64,000 bases of DNA from Bradyrhizobium diazoefficiens (GTDB taxonomy: Bacteria > Pseudomonadota > Alphaproteobacteria > Rhizobiales > Xanthobacteraceae): positions 4,709,001 through 4,773,000 of the forward strand of contig NZ_CP067100.1 in NCBI RefSeq assembly GCF_016616235.1, given 5' to 3'. Positions 10,457-20,469 of this stretch are shown here, piece by piece (the first letter of the stretch is position 1; each line of letters opens with the position of its first letter). The notes under the pieces were generated by a model. It made no database searches and was not told the origin of the DNA. It worked only from the letters and a program-made list of their open reading frames with translations. The position numbers were made by a program, and so were the translations under genes.

Positions 10457-10614
10457 CCTCTCCCCGCCCTTCTGCGGGGAGAGGTCGGATTGCGCCTGGC
10501 GATGCGAAGCATCGTCCAGTGCAATCCGGGTCAGGGGCGTGGCACAATATCTCCGCACGCGCATGTGGAGACACCCCTCACCCCACCCTCTCCCCGCGAA
10601 CAGCGGGGCGAGGG
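10457..10614. repeat. Pair of CTCTCCCCGC hairpins (dispersed repeat), possible terminator
   Basis: Two related stem-loops lie between the two SDR genes. One, at 10457-10484, has perfect 11-bp arms (CCTCTCCCCGC / GCGGGGAGAGG). The other, at 10586-10614, has a 12-bp stem with one mismatch. The segment between them is also partly symmetrical. This CTCTCCCC family is a common intergenic repeat in Bradyrhizobium-like genomes. No T-run follows either stem, so termination is uncertain. Confidence 0.6.
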
Positions 10615-10656
10615 AGCAAACCGCCGCTGCCGCCGGATTCGAGAAGGAAAAGATCA

Positions 10657-11403
10657 ATGAACAAGATCGATCTCAACGGCCGCGTCGCCGTCGTCACCGG
10701 CGGCGCGCAGGGCTTTGGCCGCGCCATCGCCGAGCGCTTCGTCGCCTCCGGCGCCAAGGTCGCGATCTGGGATTTCGACGCGGCGCTGGCTGAGAAAACG
10801 GCAAAAGAGATCGGCGACAACGTCCGCGTCTTCGAGGTCGACGTCACCGATACCGCGGCCGTCGAGCAGGCGCGCGATGCGACGCTGGGCGCCTTCGGCA
10901 AGATCGACATCCTCGTCAACAATGCCGGCATTGCCGGCGTCAACAAGCCGGTCTGGGAGACTGACCTCGAGGAATGGCGCAAGGTGCTGCGCATCAACCT
11001 CGACGGCCCCTTCATCTGCTGCAAGGCGATCGTGCCTGTCATGCTCAAGCAGAAATACGGGCGGATCGTGAACATCGCCTCGATCGCCGGCAAGGAAGGC
11101 AATCCCAACGCCGCGCATTATTCGACCTCCAAGGCCGGCCTGATCGCGCTGACGAAGTCGCTCGGCAAGGAGCTCGCCGCGCATGACATTCTGGTGAATG
11201 CGGTGACGCCGGCGGCCGCCAAAACCGCGATCTTCGACCAGATGACGCAGCAGCATATCGACTTCATGCTGTCAAAAATCCCGAAGGGGCGCTTCGTGCA
11301 GGTGGAGGAGCTCGCGGCCATGGTGAGCTGGCTCGCATCCGAAGATTGTGCCTTCTCCACCGGCGCGGTGTTTGATATTTCCGGTGGACGGGCGACCTAT
11401 TGA
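10657..11403 (+). CDS. SDR-family oxidoreductase (FabG-like)
   Basis: Classical SDR of 248 aa. The cofactor motif is GGAQGFGRAIA near residue 15, with acidic IWDFDAA after strand two (NAD preference), NNAGIAG, catalytic Ser in NIASIAGKEG and Tyr/Lys in YSTSKAG. The C-terminus ends DISGGRATY. The ATG at 10657 is preceded by GAAGGAAAAG. It is the second dehydrogenase next to the sugar-acid dehydratase; one SDR may oxidise the sugar to the lactone and the other the keto-deoxy acid, but which does which cannot be decided here. Fatty-acid FabG itself is unlikely because of the context. Confidence 0.85.
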   Translation: MNKIDLNGRVAVVTGGAQGFGRAIAERFVASGAKVAIWDFDAALAEKTAKEIGDNVRVFEVDVTDTAAVEQARDATLGAFGKIDILVNNAGIAGVNKPVWETDLEEWRKVLRINLDGPFICCKAIVPVMLKQKYGRIVNIASIAGKEGNPNAAHYSTSKAGLIALTKSLGKELAAHDILVNAVTPAAAKTAIFDQMTQQHIDFMLSKIPKGRFVQVEELAAMVSWLASEDCAFSTGAVFDISGGRATY

Positions 11404-11428
11404 GACATGGCCGCCGCGGGGGCGGACA

Positions 11429-12586
11429 ATGCAATTCGGTCGTCGGGATTTCGTGAAGCTTGCAGCCGGCGCAGGCGCGCTGCCACTGCTGTCGCGCACA
11501 ACGCTCGCGCAACTCGCGCCCAACCCGCCGAGCATCCGCCCGCCCTCGCCGGCCGAGCGCGGCACCATGGCGCGGCTCGCGCGCACCTTCATGGACAAAT
11601 ACGACGTGCCGGCGCTGTCCTTTGCGATCGGCTATGCCGGCGCGATCATCCACGAGGATGCCTTCGGTCTTGCCGATCGCGAGCGGAACGAGAGCGTGAC
11701 GCCGCGGCATCTGTTCCGGATCGCCAGCGTCAGCAAAATGATCACCTCGGTCACGATCTTCCGCCTGATCGAGGAGAACCGCCTCAAGCTGACGGATCGC
11801 GTATTCGGCCCGGGTGCGCTGCTCGGCACCGATTACGGGCAGCCGCCCTACTCCGCCGGCATCGAGCAGATCACGCTCGAGCTTCTGTTGACCCACACCG
11901 GCGGCGGCTGGAGCAACGACAACCGCGATCCCATGTTCACCCATCCGCGGATGGACCATGCCGAGCTGATCGCCTGGACGCTCGCCAACCGGCCGCTGGA
12001 CCGGCCGCCGGGCCAGCGTTACGCCTACTCCAATTTCGGCTATTGCGTGCTGGGGCGCGTGATCGAGAAGCTCACCGGCCAGCTCTATGCCGAGCACGTG
12101 CGCACCGAGGTGCTGGCGCGCTGCGGTGTCACCGACATGGCCATCGCGGGCAACACGCGCGACCAGCGCCAGGCCGGCGAAGTTGCCTATTACGGCCAGG
12201 GCGAGAGCCCCTACGACATGAAAGTGCGACGGATGGATTCCCATGGCGGCTGGATCGCGACGCCATCGGATCTCGTCCAGTTCTTGATGCATGTCGACGG
12301 CTACACGCGGCCGGCGAACATCCTGCGGCCGCGCTCCATCCAGGTCATGACCACCGCGCCCGGCTACAGTCCGGACTATGCCAAGGGCTTCTGTGTCAAC
12401 AAATCAGACAATTGGTGGCACAATGGCAGCCTGCCGGGCACGAGCACGATTGCCGTGCGCACCCACGGCGGCTTCTGCTGGGCGGCCTTCACCAACACCA
12501 GACGCGGGGATTCCAACATGGACGGCGATCTCGACAATCTCAACTGGAGCATGGCTCGCCAGGTCGGCGAATGGCGGGTGGCCTGA
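11429..12586 (+). CDS. Serine hydrolase of the beta-lactamase/penicillin-binding family, Tat-exported
   Basis: Protein of 385 aa. The N-terminus GRRDFVKLAAGAGALPLL is a twin-arginine signal. The mature part carries the three landmarks of class C beta-lactamase-like hydrolases: SVSK (SxxK nucleophile motif), YSN (YxN) and HNGSLPG in place of the KTG box. These families include esterases, D-amino-acid peptidases and some beta-lactamases; the His in the third box argues against a true cephalosporinase. It starts 26 bp after the SDR gene and overlaps no other CDS; the GFA gene starts 4 bp after its stop, so the two are probably cotranscribed. Confidence 0.85.
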   Translation: MQFGRRDFVKLAAGAGALPLLSRTTLAQLAPNPPSIRPPSPAERGTMARLARTFMDKYDVPALSFAIGYAGAIIHEDAFGLADRERNESVTPRHLFRIASVSKMITSVTIFRLIEENRLKLTDRVFGPGALLGTDYGQPPYSAGIEQITLELLLTHTGGGWSNDNRDPMFTHPRMDHAELIAWTLANRPLDRPPGQRYAYSNFGYCVLGRVIEKLTGQLYAEHVRTEVLARCGVTDMAIAGNTRDQRQAGEVAYYGQGESPYDMKVRRMDSHGGWIATPSDLVQFLMHVDGYTRPANILRPRSIQVMTTAPGYSPDYAKGFCVNKSDNWWHNGSLPGTSTIAVRTHGGFCWAAFTNTRRGDSNMDGDLDNLNWSMARQVGEWRVA

Positions 12587-12589
12587 ACC

Positions 12590-12982
12590 ATGATCCGGGA
12601 AGGTGGATGCCTGTGCGGCGCGGTGCGGTTCAAGGCGGAGGGCGAGCCGCTTAACGTCCGCATCTGTCATTGCCGCTTGTGCCAGAAGGCGATGGGCTCG
12701 CCGTTCTTCGCCCGCGCGCAATTTGATCAACGCGCGCTCACCGTCGAGGGCGAGACGGAGCGCTATGCGTCGTCCGAGAACATCGACCGCGTGTTCTGCA
12801 AACGCTGCGGCACGCGCCTGTTCGCCTGGCGCCGCAACGGCACGCTGGCGGGCGTTTCGCTCGCGACTTTCGACGATCGCAACGCCTTTGCACCGACCGA
12901 GCACATCTGGGTGAGCGAGAAACCGTCGTGGCTGAAGCTCGATGACGGCCTGAGGCAATATGAGGGGACGATTCCGGCTTGA
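12590..12982 (+). CDS. GFA (glutathione-dependent formaldehyde-activating)-family protein
   Basis: Small cytosolic zinc protein of 130 aa. It has the Cys pattern of the GFA/CENP-V fold: CLCGAVRF near residue 8, CHCRLC near residue 27 and FCKRCGTRLF near residue 70. The family is named for glutathione-dependent formaldehyde-activating enzyme, but most members have no proven activity. Start ATG is 4 bp after the hydrolase stop. Length is normal for the family. Substrate unknown. Confidence 0.88.
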   Translation: MIREGGCLCGAVRFKAEGEPLNVRICHCRLCQKAMGSPFFARAQFDQRALTVEGETERYASSENIDRVFCKRCGTRLFAWRRNGTLAGVSLATFDDRNAFAPTEHIWVSEKPSWLKLDDGLRQYEGTIPA

Positions 12983-13125
12983 ATTTGCCAGACGGCGCGG
13001 CAGCTTCGGGGCGCCGATCAACGTGGCATTTCGGAACCGGCCACCCTATCTTGAGCCGAAGCGTTGCTGCACCGCCGGTTCGGCCGGGTCGTCTGCAAGC
13101 GCAGGCAAACCGGGACAAACGAGCC

Positions 13126-13806
13126 GTGAACATTTCCTTCTATGATATTTCGGTGTGGGTGCTGCCGCTGGTGCTCGCCATCACCTTCCACGAGGCGGCT
13201 CATGCCTTCGTCGCGCACCGGCTCGGCGACAACACCGCCTGGCAGCTCGGCCGTGTCAGCTTCAATCCAATCAGGCATATCGACCCGTTCGGCACGCTGA
13301 TCTTGCCGGCGATGCTGCTGTTCGCGCATTCGCCGTTCCTGTTCGGCTATGCCAAGCCGGTGCCGGTCAATTTCCGCAAGCTTGGCAATCCTCGGCTCGA
13401 CATGGTTTGGGTGGCGCTGGCCGGCCCCGCCACCAATATCCTGCTGGCGCTGGCGGCGGCTCTCGCCCTCCACGCCGTGCCCTTCGCCCCGGCCGGCGCG
13501 GCGCAGTGGATCTTCGACAACCTGAAGAATGCGCTGGTCATCAACGCCATCCTGGCCGTCTTCAACATGATGCCGATCCCGCCGCTCGACGGAGGGCGGG
13601 TCGCGGTCGGGCTGCTGCCGCGGCCGCTCGCTTTGCCGCTGGCCCGGCTGGAGCCGTTCGGCATGCTGATCCTGATCGGGCTCTTAATCCTGCTGCCGCT
13701 CGCGGGCTCGCAGTTCGGTCTAAATCTTGATGTTATTTCAGCAATACTGCGAACGTTGACCGGTTATGTGATTCAGACTGTTCTCTTCCTGACCGGCAAT
13801 GCGTAG
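13126..13806 (+). CDS. Site-2 protease (M50) family membrane protein
   Basis: Integral membrane metalloprotease-like protein of 226 aa. The zinc-binding HEAAH is in the first helix (ITFHEAAHAFVAH, about residue 22), and the third zinc-ligand region NMMPIPPLDGG is at about residue 145. Four to six hydrophobic segments fill the rest, with no PDZ domain, matching the short YwhC/Rip-like branch. I take the GTG at 13126 as start because the residues read upstream of it are not hydrophobic and look unconserved. It would cut transmembrane segments of unknown partner proteins in the inner membrane. Confidence 0.88.
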   Translation: MNISFYDISVWVLPLVLAITFHEAAHAFVAHRLGDNTAWQLGRVSFNPIRHIDPFGTLILPAMLLFAHSPFLFGYAKPVPVNFRKLGNPRLDMVWVALAGPATNILLALAAALALHAVPFAPAGAAQWIFDNLKNALVINAILAVFNMMPIPPLDGGRVAVGLLPRPLALPLARLEPFGMLILIGLLILLPLAGSQFGLNLDVISAILRTLTGYVIQTVLFLTGNA

Positions 13807-13850
13807 TTGAACAGCGCCATCCGAACACACGCCGAAGGGTCGAGGCCGAC

Positions 13851-14288
13851 TTGGTCAAAGCTGCCGATATGCTGATCGCGCGACGCGCCGACACCCGCGC
13901 CCGCGCCGATTTTGCCACCTGGAAGATGATGGCCAAGCTCAACGGCGCGTCCGCGCTGCCTACCGAGGCCCAGGAGTTCCTCGCCAGCTACAAGAACCTG
14001 GTGGCGCAGATGAGCGAGGGCGAGGCCACTGAGGCCACGATTGGCGCGATCTACAGGGCCTACTATGCCGAGATGGGCGGCGCGGGAATCCCGCCCGACG
14101 TCCGGCCCCGCGCGACAGAGCCGGCCGCGGATAATGTTACCGCCTTCCGGCGCCCGGCACCGAAGCCGAAGAAGGTCAGCTTTTTCGGGGCAGCAGCCGG
14201 CGGAACCCAGAAGCGGCCGCTCCCGGTGGCGCTGATCTTCGCCTGTTTGGTCGTGGTCTATGTCGGAATCAGGCTTTACTGGCGCTGA
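13851..14288 (+). CDS. Hypothetical protein with C-terminal membrane anchor
   Basis: Predicted 145-aa protein that I do not recognise. Residues about 1-85 look helical and charged, residues about 90-120 are Pro/Ala-rich, and the last about 20 residues (VALIFACLVVVYVGI) form one transmembrane helix. The start is uncertain: TTG at 13851 or ATG at 13869. Its 3' end overlaps the convergent tonB gene by 13 bp. It follows the site-2 protease gene by 44 bp in the same direction, which could make it a partner, but that is only position. Confidence 0.6.
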   Translation: MVKAADMLIARRADTRARADFATWKMMAKLNGASALPTEAQEFLASYKNLVAQMSEGEATEATIGAIYRAYYAEMGGAGIPPDVRPRATEPAADNVTAFRRPAPKPKKVSFFGAAAGGTQKRPLPVALIFACLVVVYVGIRLYWR

Positions 14289-15103
14289 GCCGTCTTCTTC
14301 TTTTTCTTCGCGTCCGGCGGCGTGAAGATGATGTCCACGGTGCGCTCGAACCGGTCCTGGGTGAGCGCAGCGGGCGGTGTCGGGAACGGATCGGATTTGT
14401 GGACCATGGAGACCGCGGCAGCATCGTAAGCCGCGTCCCCGGACGACTGCACGACGTCGACCGAAATCACGTTGCCTCTTCGGTTAAGCGAGAAGCTCAC
14501 CTTCGCAGTCTGGTTATTGGGCTCCCTGCCCTCCGGATTGACCTTGTGCGCGGCAAGATGCGCGCTGATCTTGCGGTTCCAGTCGGCCGTCACCTTCAAG
14601 AGGTCCTTGCCAATGCCGAGCACCGGCGCCGTCGCCTTCTCGGTCTCGCGGGTGGCGTCTTCGAAAGTCTGCCGCTCCATGTCGATCTGCTTTTGCGCCG
14701 CTTCCATCGCCGGAGTCTCGACGGCCGCCACCTTCGGATCGTCGTCCTGCTCCTTCTTCGCCTTCTGCTCGGTGACGATGCGATCAGCCTCCTCGACCTG
14801 CTGCGGCCGATCTTGCGGAAGCTCCGTCTCCTGCTTCTCCGCCTTCTGCTCCGGAAGCTCCGGACGCTCTTCCTGTGCCACGGAGTCGGTGGGCCCGGGT
14901 GGCATGTCGGACTCCTGAGCCGGCGGCGACGTCATCTCGACGGCAAACTCCGCCCCCGCCGCGCCCAACCCCTCCTCGCCATCGTCGGCCTGCAAGCTGG
15001 CGAGCGCAAGCGCGGCCCCGCCGGCATGGAGCGCGAGCGCCACCACCGCCGCCAAAATCCACAGCCGCCGCGATGATCTGGGTTCAAGTTCGACGTCCGA
15101 CAT
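14276..15103 (-). CDS. tonB: TonB-family energy transducer
   Basis: Periplasm-spanning protein of 275 aa. It has a short cytoplasmic N-terminus, one transmembrane helix ([21 protein letters not shown], residues about 14-34), a long Glu/Gln/Pro/Lys-rich periplasmic linker (about 55-150), and a C-terminal TonB domain with [17 protein letters not shown] and the helix [16 protein letters not shown] prefer the ATG at 15103 over the adjacent GTG at 15106; AAGGGA is 5 bases upstream. It is the last gene of the Fiu/ExbB/ExbD operon and passes proton-motive energy to the receptor at 17232-19631. The Lys-rich extreme C-terminus ([10 protein letters not shown]) is unusual. Confidence 0.88.
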   Translation of the reverse strand: MSDVELEPRSSRRLWILAAVVALALHAGGAALALASLQADDGEEGLGAAGAEFAVEMTSPPAQESDMPPGPTDSVAQEERPELPEQKAEKQETELPQDRPQQVEEADRIVTEQKAKKEQDDDPKVAAVETPAMEAAQKQIDMERQTFEDATRETEKATAPVLGIGKDLLKVTADWNRKISAHLAAHKVNPEGREPNNQTAKVSFSLNRRGNVISVDVVQSSGDAAYDAAAVSMVHKSDPFPTPPAALTQDRFERTVDIIFTPPDAKKKKKTAQRQ

Positions 15104-15133
15104 CACAGTCCCTTGCCAGTCCCTTGGCGTCCC

Positions 15134-15601
15134 CTATGGCTGCGCAGGGGCAGCGGCACCCGACCCTGCCGGCGTGCCCGGGCCCTCAAGAGCAACCAGC
15201 TTGACCCGCGTGTAGCCGCCGGAGCGCAACAGCTCCATGACGCCCATCAACTCACCATAAGGCACGAAGCGATCGGCGCGCAGGAAGACGTATTTGTCCT
15301 TGCTCATGTCGGACATGCCATCGAGGGTCGCGATCAAATCGGCCCGGTTGACGGACTCCTCTCCGATCGCCAGCCCGAGGTCGCGCTTGATGCTGAGATA
15401 AGTCGGCTTGTCCGGCTTCTTCTGCGGCGTCGCGCTCGAGGTCGGCAGGTCGATCGGCAGATCGACAGTCGAGAGCGGAGCTGCGACCATGAAGATGATC
15501 AGCAGCACCAGGATGACGTCGATGAACGGCGTGACGTTGATGTCATGCGTTTCCGCGAAATCGTCGTCGTCGGTATCATTGTCTGCGAGCGAAACGCCCA
15601 T
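15134..15601 (-). CDS. exbD: TonB-system energizer subunit ExbD
   Basis: Inner-membrane protein of 155 aa with one transmembrane helix. The hallmark [20 protein letters not shown] includes the proton-carrying Asp in the helix (FIDV, about residue 28). A periplasmic domain follows. It works with ExbB, 3 bp upstream, to harvest the proton gradient for TonB. The Ala/Pro-rich C-terminal tail is an extension. Order exbB-exbD-tonB is typical of alphaproteobacterial iron-uptake operons. Confidence 0.95.
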   Translation of the reverse strand: MGVSLADNDTDDDDFAETHDINVTPFIDVILVLLIIFMVAAPLSTVDLPIDLPTSSATPQKKPDKPTYLSIKRDLGLAIGEESVNRADLIATLDGMSDMSKDKYVFLRADRFVPYGELMGVMELLRSGGYTRVKLVALEGPGTPAGSGAAAPAQP

Positions 15602-15604
15602 GGC

Positions 15605-16539
<935 letters not shown>

Positions 16540-16543
<4 letters not shown>

Positions 16544-17229
16544 ACTTCGGCCCAGTAGCGAATGAGGTTGTGATAGATACTCGTCAATTTGACCGTTTCG
16601 GGATCGTCACGCCCGAGCCGTTCCACCAGCGCCTGTATCGCGGTGTCGAGGTCAAAGATCATGCTCCGGGCTTGATCGTCCCGTATCATGCTCTGAAGCC
16701 AGAAGAAAGACGCAACCCGCGTTCCCCTCGTCACCGGAGTGACCAGATGGAGGCTGGTCGACGGATAGAGCACACAGTCGCCGGCTCGCAACTTGACTTC
16801 GTGCGAACCGTAGCTGTCCTCGATCACAAGTTCGCCACCATCATACTCGTCCGGTTCGGCAAGGAACAGCGTCACCGACACGTCGGTGCGGATGCGAAGG
16901 CCGGTCAGCCGGTCGCCGCGGATCGCATTGTCGACATGCAGCCCGAAATGATGGCCGCTGTCCGCCGCATAGCGGTTGAACAGCGGCGGGAAGATCTGGA
17001 GCGGAATGGCCGCCGCGATGAAGCGCGGGTTCGACGTCAGCACCGAGATGATGCGGTGGCCGAGCGTGCGCGCGACCTCGCTGTCCGGCGGCAATTGCTC
17101 GTTGCGCTTGACCATCGCCGACTGTGCGCCTGCGGTCGAGCGGCCGTCCTCCCATGCGCTGGCGTCCATGATGCGGCGGAAATCCGCCACATCATCCTTG
17201 CTGAGAACGCCAGGCAGGCATGTCAACAT
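16540..17229 (-). CDS. Fe(II)/2-oxoglutarate-dependent dioxygenase, PiuC/PKHX type
   Basis: Cytosolic hydroxylase-like protein of 229 aa, the normal length for the PiuC/YbiX family. The iron ligands are seen as HVDNA (HxD) and the distal His in TSLHLVTPV, followed by the 2-oxoglutarate Arg in [11 protein letters not shown]. Genes of this family are regularly found beside catecholate siderophore receptors such as Fiu/PiuA, as here; their true substrate is poorly known. It sits between the receptor (2 bp after its stop) and exbB (4-bp overlap). Confidence 0.92.
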
Positions 17230-17231
17230 GA

Positions 17232-19631
17232 TCAGAACTTCGCCGATGTCACGATGTAGAACGCCCGTCCCGGCGCGACCGCCACGAACGGCGCTGCGCT
17301 GCGATAGAGTGTGTCGTAATAGAGCTTGTTGGTGAGGTTCTGCGCGTACAGCTTCATGGTCCAGTGCTGGTCGATCTTCTTCTCGACGAAGGCGTCAAAG
17401 CGCCAGTAGCTCGGGATCAGCGTGCCGGTGTTGGCGCCGAAGGTGCCGCCATAGACCTTGGAGCGGAACACCGCCTGCCCGCCGACTTCCCAGTCGCGGT
17501 CGAACTTGTATTTGGTGAGCAAGCTGAACGACTGGTGGGCGACGTTGGCGAGCGGCAGGCCGACATTGCCGACGATGTTGCTCTTGGTGACCTTCGAGTC
17601 CATCAGCACGATGCCGCCGAAGATGCTCCAGCGATCGGTGATCTTGCCGCTGGCCTCGATGTCGATGCCCTGGATCCGGTAGGCCGCGCCCGAGGTCAGC
17701 GTGGTGCCGACGGTTTCACGCGCGTTGTCCTTGGTGGTCTGGAACAGCGCGCCGGTCAGCAGCAGGTGGCGGTCGAACAGCTCCCATTTGGTGCCGACTT
17801 CGGCGGCCTTGTTGCGCTCGGGCCCGAGAATGACACCGCCTGGAACGGCCCCGCCGTAGTCCGCCGCGGTACCATCGAGCTCGGAGCCGAACGGATTGGT
17901 CGAGGTTGCGTAGGCCGCATAGAGGCTGCCGATCGGAACGGGCTTGTAGACGATGCCGGCATTGTAGTTGACGAAATCCGAAGTGACCCGGCTCGATTTC
18001 GCCGCAGTCGACGATGTCAGGTCATAGCCATCATATCGCACGCCGCCGTTCAGGATGACCGTATCTTCCCAATTGGCCGTGTCGAGAACATAGAACGCCC
18101 TGCTGTCGACGTTGTAACGGGTCGGATCGCCCGTCAGCACCGGGTTGAACGGGCCGGGGCTGTAGGTGTAGCCGGGCGCATAAATCGACTGGTTCGGCAG
18201 CGCGCCGTTGCTGTTGAACCCTGCGCCGAACGCTTCGGACGCAAGCCCGTTGTAGCGGCCAATCCCGACGCGCTCGTTGGAGACCTCGAGGCCTGTCACT
18301 GCCGTGTGCCTGACCGGTCCGGTATCGAACTTGAACGTGGCGTCTTCCTGGTTTGCGATGACGTCAACCCACTGGTTGCGGCTCTGCGCGCTCGCGGTGA
18401 ACTTCCAGGTCGTCGGATCGGGGTTGGTCGTGATGGGCGACTGCGGCAACGTGCCGATATATTCCAGCGTCGACTGCTCCATGCGGGTCCGGCTGGTCAG
18501 GGTGATATTGTCGGTGGGCTTGTATTCGCCCGTCAAAGTGCCGAAATCCTGCCGCGCGGTCTGGAAATCGCGATTGAGAAAGCCGTACCAGGTCCCGCGC
18601 GGAACGCCCGCCTCCGTGACCGGCACGTTACCCTGCTTGTAATAGGGCACGCCGAAATCGGGATAGCCGCTGAGATTGGTATGGACGTAGTTGGTGGTGA
18701 TCTTGATGTCGTTGGTCGGGGCGTACTTGGTCGAGATGAAGGTGCCCCAGCGATTGTCGGTGACGAAGTTGCGGCCGGCGACATTGGCGTCCTGGAACAG
18801 CCCGCCCGTGCGAACCGAGAAAGTCGGATCGATGACCTGGTTGACGTCGAGCGTGACGCGCTTGGTCATGTCGGTGCCGAACGTCGTCTCGGCGTTTTGG
18901 AAATTGCGGTCGGTCGCCTGCTTGGTGACGATGTTGATGGCGCCGCCGGCGGTGCCGCGGCCGGCATAGGACGAAGCCGGGCCACGCAAGATCTCGAGCT
19001 GCTCGGTGAAGAAGTTCTCGCGGATCGAGACCGCGGGATCGCGGATGCCGTCGATGAAGACGTCGTTGCGCGCGTCGAAGCCGCGGATGAAGAAGCGGTC
19101 GCCGAACGCGTTGCCGCCCTCGCCCGAGCCCAGCGTCACGCCGGCGGTCGAGCGTCCGATCTCCTTCAGCGTCGTCGCGTTCTTGTCCTCGAGGATTTCC
19201 TTGCTGAGCACCGTGATGGTCTTCGGCGTGTTCAACAGCGGTTCGGGAAACTTGCCCGAGGCCTGGACGCGATCGACTTTGTACGGCGCGGCCGGATCGG
19301 CATAGGGATTGGCGTCAGCGGGGCCGGTCGGCGTGGTCGGCGCCGCCTGCTGCTGCGCCTGCTGGCGCTGCGCGGCGCGGCGCAGCGCGTTGCGGGCGCG
19401 CACCTGCTCCGGCGAGGGCCTGGAAGCCGTCGGACGCGGACGCTGGACCGGCGCGTCGACGGTCACCGGCGGCAGGTTCGACTGCTGCGCTTCCGCGCCG
19501 CTCGACACCGACGCCGCGATCAGGCTCGCGACCGCCGAGACCTTCTTGCCGGAAATGCCCGCAGATTTCTCATCCAGCGGATTGAACGCTGCGACCGAAC
19601 GCAACGATTTCGGTGCGACCACCTGCCCCAT
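17232..19631 (-). CDS. TonB-dependent catecholate siderophore receptor, Fiu/PiuA-like
   Basis: Outer-membrane beta-barrel receptor of 799 aa. It has a long N-terminus with a hydrophobic export segment ([20 protein letters not shown]), a Pro/Arg/Gln-rich spacer, then the plug domain (about residues 120-250) with [27 protein letters not shown] and [25 protein letters not shown]. The barrel follows and ends in the aromatic terminal strand with Phe last (YIVTSAKF). No clear TonB box was located. It is the first gene of the iron-uptake operon, downstream of an array of ICE-like boxes at 19751-19811, so iron-dependent control by Irr is likely. The ligand is inferred to be a monocatechol or hydrolysed catecholate siderophore. 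Confidence 0.93.
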   Translation of the reverse strand: MGQVVAPKSLRSVAAFNPLDEKSAGISGKKVSAVASLIAASVSSGAEAQQSNLPPVTVDAPVQRPRPTASRPSPEQVRARNALRRAAQRQQAQQQAAPTTPTGPADANPYADPAAPYKVDRVQASGKFPEPLLNTPKTITVLSKEILEDKNATTLKEIGRSTAGVTLGSGEGGNAFGDRFFIRGFDARNDVFIDGIRDPAVSIRENFFTEQLEILRGPASSYAGRGTAGGAINIVTKQATDRNFQNAETTFGTDMTKRVTLDVNQVIDPTFSVRTGGLFQDANVAGRNFVTDNRWGTFISTKYAPTNDIKITTNYVHTNLSGYPDFGVPYYKQGNVPVTEAGVPRGTWYGFLNRDFQTARQDFGTLTGEYKPTDNITLTSRTRMEQSTLEYIGTLPQSPITTNPDPTTWKFTASAQSRNQWVDVIANQEDATFKFDTGPVRHTAVTGLEVSNERVGIGRYNGLASEAFGAGFNSNGALPNQSIYAPGYTYSPGPFNPVLTGDPTRYNVDSRAFYVLDTANWEDTVILNGGVRYDGYDLTSSTAAKSSRVTSDFVNYNAGIVYKPVPIGSLYAAYATSTNPFGSELDGTAADYGGAVPGGVILGPERNKAAEVGTKWELFDRHLLLTGALFQTTKDNARETVGTTLTSGAAYRIQGIDIEASGKITDRWSIFGGIVLMDSKVTKSNIVGNVGLPLANVAHQSFSLLTKYKFDRDWEVGGQAVFRSKVYGGTFGANTGTLIPSYWRFDAFVEKKIDQHWTMKLYAQNLTNKLYYDTLYRSAAPFVAVAPGRAFYIVTSAKF

Positions 19632-19750
19632 TCAACACGCCCCATCTTCCTGTTCGCTCGCTCATTTCGATGAACGATGGGCTGTTGGTATCGGCGGCAA
19701 AATAGCGGGTCAATGCGGGCAAGCCGCGAGAACGCTTGAATAGGTCCAGA

Positions 19751-19811
19751 TCAAAACGATTCCAAACTGTCCATTGAAACGTTTCTAAACAGAGATTAGA
19801 GTCGTTCTAAA
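19751..19811. promoter_or_regulatory. Array of three ICE (Irr-box)-like elements upstream of the siderophore receptor
   Basis: Three 16-bp elements can be aligned: TCAAAACGATTCCAAA at 19751, TTGAAACGTTTCTAAA at 19774 and TTAGAGTCGTTCTAAA at 19796, spaced 23 and 22 bp. The last fits the rhizobial iron control element (TTTAGAA-N3-TTCTAAA), with a perfect right half and one or two mismatches in the left half. The other two keep the right half best. It lies about 120-180 bp upstream of the receptor ATG. The match to ICE is from memory of the consensus. Confidence 0.65.
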
Positions 19812-19855
19812 GCGTGCGCAAAAACACGTCGAAGATCAGCATCGCGCTCACGGCA

Positions 19856-20095
19856 TCAATCACTGCTCGGCGGCTTCATCAGCGAGAACAATTCATCGAC
19901 GGTCTTCTGCGCGACGGCGCGCACGCGATCGGTGTTGTCCATGCCGGCGATGTTGACGCCGCCAACGACCGCTTTGATCTCGTCGCGGAAATCGGTGAGG
20001 AAGCGCAAGGGATCGCGCTGCTCGTTGGCGACGCGCGCGATCAGCCCCGTGATCAGAATCTGACACGCGATCAGCTTGCCGTTCAGCTCGTCCAT
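19856..20095 (-). CDS. Small hypothetical protein, probably iron-regulated
   Basis: Predicted 79-aa soluble protein that I do not recognise. It appears alpha-helical throughout, with a single start at 20095 preceded by AAGGGGAG, a strong ribosome binding site. It is transcribed in the same direction as the siderophore-receptor operon and ends 45 bp before the ICE array. Its own upstream region has a further ICE-like palindrome at 20170-20186, so it probably answers to iron. It has no Cys or His cluster, so it is not an obvious metal binder. Coding confidence rests on the ribosome site, codon bias and context. Confidence 0.65.
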   Translation of the reverse strand: MDELNGKLIACQILITGLIARVANEQRDPLRFLTDFRDEIKAVVGGVNIAGMDNTDRVRAVAQKTVDELFSLMKPPSSD

Positions 20096-20469
20096 GCTGC
20101 GCTCCCCTTATGGCCGCGCCGATATGGACGATGCCGATTTTCCTGACAACCGAAACGGCGCGCACGCGACTTAGAACCGTTCTTGAGCGTGCCTGGTGCT
20201 GCCGCTCGGCGCGTCGCACCTGCGCGCGCACACCACTTCCGAGCATTGCACAAAGCTTGCACGCTGATCGGTCGCACCATGAAAATGCAGCGCTGCACAC
20301 CGACGTGCCGCGGTGCTGCGTAAGCCGTGCAAAGCTTTCCAATTGTTTAGGATTCTCAACGGATAGTGCTGTTTACACTGGAACTTGGCGTGTAATATAC
20401 AAGCGCGCTGGAACCCTACGATTGCCCCATCATTCGTTTACTTGGGCATAGAAGCCGACACGAGACGAT
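20096..20469. other. Intergenic region with ICE-like box and a TTACAC-N11-GTGTAA inverted repeat
   Basis: This gap between divergent genes has no supportable CDS. It holds the ICE-like box near its left end. Near its right end, TTACAC (20373-20378) and GTGTAA (20390-20395) form an inverted repeat about 75 bp upstream of the RND operon. A TAATAT hexamer at 20393-20398 with TTTACA 15 bp upstream could be a promoter with sub-optimal spacing. The middle part shows nothing I can name. Confidence 0.45.
20170..20186. promoter_or_regulatory. ICE (Irr-box)-like palindrome upstream of the 79-aa gene
   Basis: CTTAGAACCGTTCTTGA contains a perfect 11-bp palindrome (AGAACCGTTCT). It fits the iron control element pattern TTTAGAA-N3-TTCTAAA in 6 of 7 positions on the left and 5 of 7 on the right. 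It is 75 bp upstream of the small gene at 19856-20095. The next rightward gene (20470) is 280 bp away, so the small gene is the more likely target. Confidence 0.6.

Noticed and set aside
17364..19673. 769-codon open frame on the plus strand
   Set aside because: Antisense to the siderophore receptor, which has clear family motifs.
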